Shown here piece after piece: positions 1-4,236 of a stretch of DNA of 5,923 nt. This DNA comes from Planctomycetia bacterium (lineage in GTDB: Bacteria > Planctomycetota > PLA2 > JAEUHO01): assembly GCA_030618975.1 (NCBI GenBank), contig JAUXCH010000341.1:1-5923 (forward strand), in the 5' to 3' direction. The notes beneath the pieces were generated by a model. It saw only the letters and a program-made list of their open reading frames with translations, ran no database searches and had not been told where the DNA came from. Position numbers and translations under genes: made by a program. Position 1 is the stretch's first letter, and every line of letters begins with the position of its first letter.

Positions 1-556
1 CTGCGCGGACGGTCAGCTCGCGCGGCTCCGTGGCGGCGGCGACATCTGGGGACGGATCGCAGACGGGATCGCCGACTACGTCACGGCCATCGCGTTCCAC
101 GTCGGCCTGATCGTCTGGCTCGTGGGGGACCACGGATGGATCCCCGGGTTGCTCTGGGGTGTGGGCGCCGGCGTCAGCATGGCGTGGAGCGCCTACCTGA
201 TGGACAAGCTCAAGCGCCGGTACCGCGGCGACGTCGACGACGTCGAGGCCGTGCGGCGCGCGCGGGGCGAGGCGAAGGGGCTCAAGCGCTTCTTCATCGG
301 TGCCTTCCTGCCGTACGCCTCGGGCGTGAATCACGGCCCCGCGGTCGCGGATCGCGAGGCGTATCGGCAACGTGTCCGCCCGGCCATGGCTCTGTGGCTC
401 TGGCTGGGGCCCACGACCCACTACGCGGTCGCGGCGATCCTGATCGCCTTCGACCGACCGCTCCTCTACGCACAGGTGGCGGTGGTGGTCTTCAGCGCCC
501 TGACGATCTTCGCGATCTGGCTCCAGCACCACCTGGAATCGTCGCTCGAGACCTGA
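1..556 (+). CDS. CDP-alcohol phosphatidyltransferase, C-terminal part (5' end outside window)
   Basis: Integral membrane enzyme that moves a phospho- or phosphono-alcohol headgroup from a CDP/CMP-activated donor to an acceptor alcohol. The frame is open from the window edge (first full codon at base 2) to TGA at 554-556, about 184 residues. The family signature D-x2-D-G-x2-A-R-x8-G-x3-D-x3-D is seen directly: D-G at 8-13, A-R at 20-25, Gly at 50-52, Asp at 62-64 and Asp at 74-76. The first Asp would be the codon ending at base 1, which is a C, as Asp (GAC) requires. These Asp residues bind the catalytic divalent metals. Hydrophobic segments follow (about bases 80-210 and 380-530), consistent with a multi-spanning protein. 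The acceptor and donor cannot be read from the sequence. With a CMP-AEP-forming operon next door, an AEP lipid synthase is a reasonable guess, but the gene lies on the opposite strand and its upstream partners are not visible, so an ordinary phospholipid synthase remains possible. Confidence 0.88.
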   Translation, partial: CADGQLARLRGGGDIWGRIADGIADYVTAIAFHVGLIVWLVGDHGWIPGLLWGVGAGVSMAWSAYLMDKLKRRYRGDVDDVEAVRRARGEAKGLKRFFIGAFLPYASGVNHGPAVADREAYRQRVRPAMALWLWLGPTTHYAVAAILIAFDRPLLYAQVAVVVFSALTIFAIWLQHHLESSLET

Positions 557-561
557 TCGAA

Positions 562-584
562 CGCGCGCCGACGCCGGGCGCGCG
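562..584. terminator. GC-rich hairpin between convergent genes, possible bidirectional terminator
   Basis: An 8-bp perfect inverted repeat, CGCGCGCC at 562-569 and GGCGCGCG at 577-584, with a 7-nt loop. It lies in the 36-nt gap between the stop of the plus-strand phosphatidyltransferase (556) and the stop of the minus-strand coiled-coil gene (593). The position suits a shared terminator. Neither strand has a clear T tract after the stem, so it is not a textbook intrinsic terminator; in such GC-rich sequence a chance repeat is also possible. Confidence 0.45.
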
Positions 585-592
585 CTTCCATC

Positions 593-1246
593 CTACTTGC
601 CGTCGCCCTGGATGCGGGCCGTGGCGGTCTTCGCCGCGTCGACGAGGATCTCGTCGTCGAGCGCTACCGTCTCCTTCAGCCACGGCAGCGCGATCTTCGC
701 CGCAGGACCGATCTCGCCCAGGAGCCAGACGGCCTGTACGAGGCGCTTTCGCAGACGTCTGCCCTCCTCCTCGTGCACGGTGACTCGCTGCCAGCTCTGC
801 GTGGCCTCGAGCCGGTTGCACTCTGCAATCTCATTCGCCTTCACGAGCTCCGTCTGCAGGAGCTGGACGTCTCGGGTGTGGCGCTTCTGCTCCGCGACCA
901 GCTGCTGCATGAGCTCGTTCTCGTCGACACCCGAGCGCTTTCGTTCGGTTTCGAGGGACTCCTCCAGCTCGGTGATGCGGAGGTTCAGGACGTTCACGAC
1001 GGCAACGCTGCCGTTTCCTCCCGCCTTCAGCGTCCTGACATGCGCCTCCAACAGTTCGAAGAGCGACTGGTTCAGCCTCTCCTGGGCCCGCGCCCTCAAC
1101 TCGAGAATCTGAATGGCGACCGTTTCGTCCATCAGCCGCGCGTGTTCTCTCCGGACCCGGTCGGAGTCTTCGTCCTCGGCGTGGAGCGCGGCGGCGGCTC
1201 CGAGCAGCAGCAACGTGACGATCACGAGGAGTGCGAGGGTGCGCAT
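593..1246 (-). CDS. Exported coiled-coil protein with C-terminal HEAT-like repeat, function unknown
   Basis: A 217-residue protein that I do not recognise as a named family. It starts at ATG 1246 with a good ribosome site (GGGAG at 1253-1257, 6-nt spacer) and stops at TAG 593. Residues 1-23 form a classic Sec signal peptide: Arg near the N-terminus, a Leu/Val/Ile core, then A-L-H-A before E-D-E-D, so cleavage after Ala23 is likely. There is no Cys lipobox, so it is probably periplasmic or secreted rather than a lipoprotein. Residues about 28-165 are rich in Glu, Arg, Leu and Gln with heptad-like spacing, predicting a long helical coiled coil. Residues about 170-213 (L-G-E-I-G-P-A-A-K-I-A-L-P-W-L, then D-A-A-K-T-A) match one PBS-lyase/HEAT-like repeat. 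It follows the phosphonate operon on the same strand after a 231-nt gap, so it may have its own promoter. No link to phosphonate chemistry is visible in the protein. Confidence 0.85.
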   Translation of the reverse strand: MRTLALLVIVTLLLLGAAAALHAEDEDSDRVRREHARLMDETVAIQILELRARAQERLNQSLFELLEAHVRTLKAGGNGSVAVVNVLNLRITELEESLETERKRSGVDENELMQQLVAEQKRHTRDVQLLQTELVKANEIAECNRLEATQSWQRVTVHEEEGRRLRKRLVQAVWLLGEIGPAAKIALPWLKETVALDDEILVDAAKTATARIQGDGK

Positions 1247-1477
1247 GACGATCTCCCACAGGCAGCACGTCCAGCGTAGCCGCCGGGAGGATCTCGTGGG
1301 TCACGGCGTGGGGGCGCGTGGAAGGGGATGCGGCCAGCCCCGACGAGCCGGATCGGGAGCCCGCCTCCGACTCGGTCGGCAGGCCTCAGAGCATCAACGC
1401 GGACTCGGGGGAGCTCCCCTGGCACCGCGGCTTGGTGAACTCGAGTCGTGCCGCCATCGCCCGAAAAGCGCGGAATT
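1247..1477. other. Intergenic region downstream of the phosphonate operon
   Basis: 231 nt between the cytidylyltransferase stop and the coiled-coil gene start, both on the minus strand. I see no tRNA, repeat array or convincing small gene. It contains a 12-bp perfect palindrome GGGGAGCTCCCC (1408-1419) and a small inverted repeat CCGAC-TCG-GTCGG (1367-1379). It probably holds the 3' end of the operon transcript and a promoter for the coiled-coil gene, but no -35/-10 pair stands out against the GC-rich background. Confidence 0.55.
1408..1419. promoter_or_regulatory. Perfect 12-bp palindrome GGGGAGCTCCCC
   Basis: A dyad-symmetric site in the gap between the operon and the coiled-coil gene, about 160 nt upstream of the coiled-coil ATG and about 60 nt past the operon's last stop. 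It could be an operator half-site pair, or fold as a 4-bp stem with an AGCT loop. No T tract follows on the minus strand. No regulator is known for it and chance occurrence in GC-rich DNA is plausible. Confidence 0.2.
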
Positions 1478-2131
1478 TCACCTGACCCCGAGGTGGGCGG
1501 CGCGTTCGATGTCCTCGGGGAAGTCGATCTCCACCCACGCCCGGTCGCCCACCAGCACGTAGTCCGCGCCGTGCACGCCCAGGAAGAGGTCGAGCGCTGC
1601 CTCGTAGTCGCCTTCCGGGTCGCTCGCCTCGACGGCCTCGCGGAGCGCGGGCAGGCTGCCGCGGTCGAGCTTGAAGAAGCCGACGCCTTCGCCGACCCGG
1701 TCGAAGCCCTCGAGACGGCCGCGGCGGATGGCGCGCACCTTGCCGTCCTGCACGCCGAGCATCATCTCCTCCTCGCCCGGCTCCGTGCGCAGGTCGAGCG
1801 CGAAGCCGCGGTGGAGCCCCACCACGTCGGCGAGGATCGAAGGGTCGTAGAGGACGTCGGCGTCCATCACGACGGCGTCCTCGTCGATCGCGTCGAGGGC
1901 GATCCCCAGGGAGAGCACGCTCCCACGGCGGTACTCGGCGTTGTGGACGGTCGGGAGGTGGGCGAAGAGTTCCGCCGAGAACCCGGTGACGACCAGCGGC
2001 TCGAGGGCGAGGCGCGCGAGGTTCTCGAGGTGGCGGTCCAGGAGCGTGCGCCCGCCGACCTCGAGCAACGCTTTGGGCCGGTCGCTGCCGAGGCGCCGGC
2101 CCACGCCGGCGGCGAGGAGGATCGCCTTCAC
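1478..2131 (-). CDS. pntC: Phosphonate cytidylyltransferase, PntC type (CTP:2-aminoethylphosphonate cytidylyltransferase)
   Basis: A 217-residue cytoplasmic nucleotidyltransferase predicted to join CTP and AEP to give CMP-AEP plus pyrophosphate. The start is GTG 2131: its first residues read (M)-K-A-I-L-L-A-A-G, the normal family N-terminus. GTG overlaps the transaminase TGA as GTGA (4 nt), with GGAG at 2143-2146 about 11 nt upstream, implying translational coupling. The nucleotide-binding loop L-A-A-G-V-G-R-R-L-G with R-P-K-A-L-L (residues 6-23) is intact, including the Gly-x-Gly-x-Arg part. N-A-E-Y-R-R-G-S-V-L-S-L (64-75) matches the substrate and base region seen in LicC-like enzymes. D-A-D (90-92) and V-E-I-D near residue 204 supply the usual metal-binding aspartates. 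Substrate assignment rests on its pairing with the transaminase; in some bacteria such as Treponema denticola the two activities are one fused protein. Phosphocholine-type (LicC) or sugar specificity cannot be excluded from sequence alone. Confidence 0.85.
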   Translation of the reverse strand: MKAILLAAGVGRRLGSDRPKALLEVGGRTLLDRHLENLARLALEPLVVTGFSAELFAHLPTVHNAEYRRGSVLSLGIALDAIDEDAVVMDADVLYDPSILADVVGLHRGFALDLRTEPGEEEMMLGVQDGKVRAIRRGRLEGFDRVGEGVGFFKLDRGSLPALREAVEASDPEGDYEAALDLFLGVHGADYVLVGDRAWVEIDFPEDIERAAHLGVR

Positions 2132-3186
2132 GAGATCGACCGCTCCAGCGCGGGGCCGAAGCGGCCGAGTGCCTCGGTGGAGATCCGGCCCATGTTCGAG
2201 ACGCGGAACGCGGTCTTCCTGAGGTCGCCCGGCCCCGCGTAGAGGACGTAGCCCTCCTCGCGCATGCGCTCGTGAATCTGCTCGTAGGGCACGCCTGCGG
2301 GCAACTTCGCGCACGTGATCGTGTTGCTGAGGAAGGCCGTGGGCAGCAGGAGATCGAGCTCCAGGTCTGCGAGCGCGTGACGGAGGAGGCGCGACGCGCG
2401 GGCGTAGCGCTGGAGGCGTCCGGCCACCGTTTCCTTCTTCAGCTCGTCGAGGGCCGCCTCGAAGGCCGCCATCACCTGGATCGCGGGCGTGAAGGGCGTG
2501 TCGCCGGCGGCCTGCTTCGCGATCGTCGTCTCGAGATCGAAGTAGACGGACCGGCGCTTCAGCGCGGTGCCCTTCGCGACGAGGACGAACGAGACGCCCG
2601 GCAGCCCTTCGATGCACTTGTTCGCGGTGCAGCAGACGGCGGTCGGCCGAACGGCTGCGAAGTCGAACGCCTCGCCCGCGAGCCCGCTCACGCTGTCGAC
2701 GATCAGGCGCCGGCCCGTTCGGCGCGCGACCTCCGCGAGGGCGGGGACGTCGTTCAGGAGCCCGGTCGTCGTTTCGTGGTGGACGCAGGCGATCGTGTCG
2801 AGCCCGTCCTCGAGCGCGGCCTCGACGGCGGCCGGGTCGTGGCGCTCGAACCAAGTGGCCTCGAGACGCTTCGTGCGGATGCCCTGGACCTCGGCCATCC
2901 TCGCGAGGCGGTCGCCGTAGACCCCGTTGTCGAGGACGAGCACGCCGTCGCCCACGACGGAGGCGACCATCGCCTCCATCGCCGCCGTGCCCGAGCCCGT
3001 GAGCAGGGCGGGATCGTAGGTGTCGGTCACGCCGAAGACGCCTGCGAGCTTCTCGCGCACCCGTCCCTGCAGCGCCAGGTACTCGGGCTCGCGGTGGCAC
3101 TGGTCTTCGCACTCGGCGAGCGCGCGGCGGACGCTTGCGGGGACGTTGATCGGCCCCGGGTTCATCAGGACGTAGGGGGCGGGCAC
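2128..3186 (-). CDS. aepZ: 2-aminoethylphosphonate transaminase (PLP-dependent)
   Basis: A 352-residue fold-type I aminotransferase (also named phnW when catabolic). It interconverts phosphonoacetaldehyde and AEP using an amino-acid donor; in this operon the amination direction is expected. Motifs seen: M-N-P-G-P (8-12) with C-H-R-E-P-E (30-35), as in transaminases paired with PntC; G-S-G-T (64-67) for the PLP phosphate; H-H-E-T-T-T-G (136-142); Asp164 in V-D-S-V-S-G for the PLP pyridine nitrogen; and Lys190 in T-A-N-K-C-I-E-G-L-P-G, the Schiff-base lysine. A C-terminal Arg in K-T-A-F-R-V-S-N-M-G should bind substrate. The start is uncertain. GTG 3186, 5 nt past the stop of the beta chain, leaves a normal lead before N-P-G-P but has only a weak ribosome site. 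ATG 3165 would begin at M-N-P-G-P itself, which is too short. Re-initiation after the upstream stop is likely. The length is close to the family's usual 360-370. A related alanine-glyoxylate-type aminotransferase is the main alternative. Confidence 0.93.
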   Translation of the reverse strand: MPAPYVLMNPGPINVPASVRRALAECEDQCHREPEYLALQGRVREKLAGVFGVTDTYDPALLTGSGTAAMEAMVASVVGDGVLVLDNGVYGDRLARMAEVQGIRTKRLEATWFERHDPAAVEAALEDGLDTIACVHHETTTGLLNDVPALAEVARRTGRRLIVDSVSGLAGEAFDFAAVRPTAVCCTANKCIEGLPGVSFVLVAKGTALKRRSVYFDLETTIAKQAAGDTPFTPAIQVMAAFEAALDELKKETVAGRLQRYARASRLLRHALADLELDLLLPTAFLSNTITCAKLPAGVPYEQIHERMREEGYVLYAGPGDLRKTAFRVSNMGRISTEALGRFGPALERSIS

Positions 3187-3191
3187 GACCG

Positions 3192-3749
3192 TCAGGCCTG
3201 CAAGGCCCGCGCGAAGCGGCGGGCGATCTCGGGCGGGGTGTGCGAGACGCGCGCGATGCCCTGCATGTTGCCGGGCTCGACCTTGACGAGCAGCATCGCG
3301 GGCCCGTCCCCCTTCAGGAACGCGGGCAGCCTGTCGGCGAGCTCCGCCGCGTCGACGCGTTCCGCGCTGCGGTAGCCGGCACCGCGGGCCATGGCTTCGA
3401 GGGGCACCCGGTTGCTGATGGTGCGTTGGCCTCCGGTGGATCCGTGGGCCTCGTTGTCGAGCACGACGTGAAGCAGGTTCTTCGGCGCTTCGGCCGCGAC
3501 GCTGGCGAGCGCGCCGGCACCCATCAGCACGTTGCCGTCGCCGTCGATGACGAGGACGCGCTTGTCGGGCCGGCACATCGCGGCGCCGAGCCCGATCGAC
3601 GAGGCCAGGCCCATGGAGCCGATCATGTAGAAGTTCGCCTCGCGGTCGTTGGCGGTGAAGACCTCGCGGCCGATCATTCCGTTGCAGGCGACGACGAGCT
3701 CGTCGGTCACCGCTTCCATCACGGTTCGGACTGCGTCAGCTCGAAGCAT
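3192..3749 (-). CDS. ppd: Phosphonopyruvate decarboxylase, beta chain (TPP pyrophosphate-binding domain)
   Basis: A 185-residue protein corresponding to the C-terminal half of phosphonopyruvate decarboxylase, the thiamine-diphosphate enzyme that converts phosphonopyruvate to phosphonoacetaldehyde and CO2 and pulls the unfavourable mutase reaction forward. The ThDP/Mg motif is clear: G-D-G at 70-72 and D-N at 98-99 about 27 residues later, followed by S-T-G-G-Q at 104-108, typical of this decarboxylase group. The N-terminus carries N-G-M-I-G-R-E (23-29) and G-S-M-G-L-A-S (44-50), also conserved. Start ATG 3749 has its own ribosome site AAGGGG (3757-3762, 7-nt spacer) and lies inside the end of the alpha gene (14-nt overlap, different frame). 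It needs the alpha chain for a complete active site. The split matches the layout of archaeal sulfopyruvate decarboxylase (ComD/ComE), a close relative and the main alternative, but the mutase and AEP transaminase on either side favour phosphonopyruvate. Confidence 0.92.
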   Translation of the reverse strand: MLRADAVRTVMEAVTDELVVACNGMIGREVFTANDREANFYMIGSMGLASSIGLGAAMCRPDKRVLVIDGDGNVLMGAGALASVAAEAPKNLLHVVLDNEAHGSTGGQRTISNRVPLEAMARGAGYRSAERVDAAELADRLPAFLKGDGPAMLLVKVEPGNMQGIARVSHTPPEIARRFARALQA

Positions 3750-4236
3750 CGAGGATCCCCTTGCTCACGATGAGGGCGCCGGGCACGGACCGCTCGGCGA
3801 TCGTCTGCGTGATGGCGGCTACGTCTTCTGCGACGTGGTCTGGGCGCAGCACGCGCCACGGCAGGCCGAGCATGTCGTAGAAGTCCCGCATGATCTCGCC
3901 CATGACGAGGTGTTCGGGCGCGTCCTTGCCGCCCTCTCCTCGCCAGGAGGAGACGAGCAGCGCCGGGATCTCGTAGATCGTGTCGAGACTCACGAGCGCG
4001 TTCATGCACGTGCCGAGCCCGGAGTTCTGCAGGAAGAGGGCGGGCTTGCGGCCCGCCATCCAGGCGCCGACGGCCATGCCGACGGCGGAGTCCTCGCGGG
4101 TGGCGGAGGCGTAGCCCCATTTGGGATCCGCGTCGAGCTCGCGGATCACGCCCTTCAGCAGCGAGCACGGCACGCCGGCGAAGAAGTCGTAGCCCGCGCC
4201 GTCGAGCGCGGAGAGGAGTTCCTTCGACTTCGGCAT
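3736..4236 (-). CDS. ppd: Phosphonopyruvate decarboxylase, alpha chain (TPP pyrimidine-binding domain)
   Basis: A 166-residue protein matching the N-terminal PYR domain of phosphonopyruvate decarboxylase. Seen: F-F-A-G-V-P-C-S-L-L-K (18-28), a conserved substrate-side loop of this group; Glu48 in A-T-R-E-D-S-A-V-G (45-53), the glutamate that contacts the thiamine aminopyrimidine; and L-Q-N-S-G-L-G-T-C-M-N-A-L (69-81). Together with the 185-residue beta chain the total (351) is close to one ordinary single-chain enzyme (about 375-400), so neither half is truncated; only the linker is missing. ATG 4236 shares one base with the mutase stop (TGATG) and is preceded by GGGGGAAG (4245-4252, 8-nt spacer), so the start is well supported. 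Active sites in this superfamily form between a PYR and a PP domain, so an alpha2-beta2 or higher heteromer in the cytoplasm is expected. Confidence 0.92.
   Translation of the reverse strand: MPKSKELLSALDGAGYDFFAGVPCSLLKGVIRELDADPKWGYASATREDSAVGMAVGAWMAGRKPALFLQNSGLGTCMNALVSLDTIYEIPALLVSSWRGEGGKDAPEHLVMGEIMRDFYDMLGLPWRVLRPDHVAEDVAAITQTIAERSVPGALIVSKGILDASS
3757..3762 (-). promoter_or_regulatory. Ribosome binding site of decarboxylase beta chain, inside alpha coding region
   Basis: AAGGGG on the minus strand, 7 nt before ATG 3749. It lies within the last codons of the alpha gene. This supports two separate overlapping genes rather than one gene broken by a frameshift error. Confidence 0.6.

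Noticed and set aside
136..783. Open frame of 215 codons on the plus strand overlapping the phosphatidyltransferase
   Set aside because: A frame-shifted reading of the phosphatidyltransferase, dominated by Arg, Pro and Gly, and running into the antisense of the coiled-coil gene.
597..1279. Plus-strand open frames (597-1112 and 773-1279) opposite the coiled-coil gene
   Set aside because: The minus-strand frame has a signal peptide, good ribosome site and coherent helical composition; the plus-strand products are Ser/Arg-rich or mixed composition without motifs.
1222..1425. Possible 67-residue minus-strand gene in the intergenic region
   Set aside because: It starts with GTG without a ribosome site, is Pro/Arg/Gly-rich, has no motif and overlaps the start of the coiled-coil gene.
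1448..2242. Open frame of 264 codons on the plus strand
   Set aside because: Antisense to the cytidylyltransferase gene; low-complexity Glu/Ala/Val/Arg composition and no recognisable domain.
2272..3375. Open frame of 367 codons on the plus strand
   Set aside because: It lies antisense to the transaminase gene, whose motifs (Lys190 site, G-S-G-T, H-H-E-T-T-T-G) are unmistakable. The plus-strand product is Arg/Gly/Ala/Val-rich with no family motif and arises from GC-biased codon positions.
3736..3749. Frameshift error or programmed frameshift joining the two decarboxylase halves
   Set aside because: The downstream frame has its own ATG and a good ribosome site at normal spacing, and overlaps are the rule in this operon. 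Split enzymes of this family exist, so two genes are the simpler reading.
3192..4236. Sulfopyruvate decarboxylase (ComDE, coenzyme M pathway) as the identity of the split enzyme
   Set aside because: The subunit layout fits, but the gene lies between a PEP mutase and an AEP transaminase with overlapping ends, and no coenzyme M genes are present.
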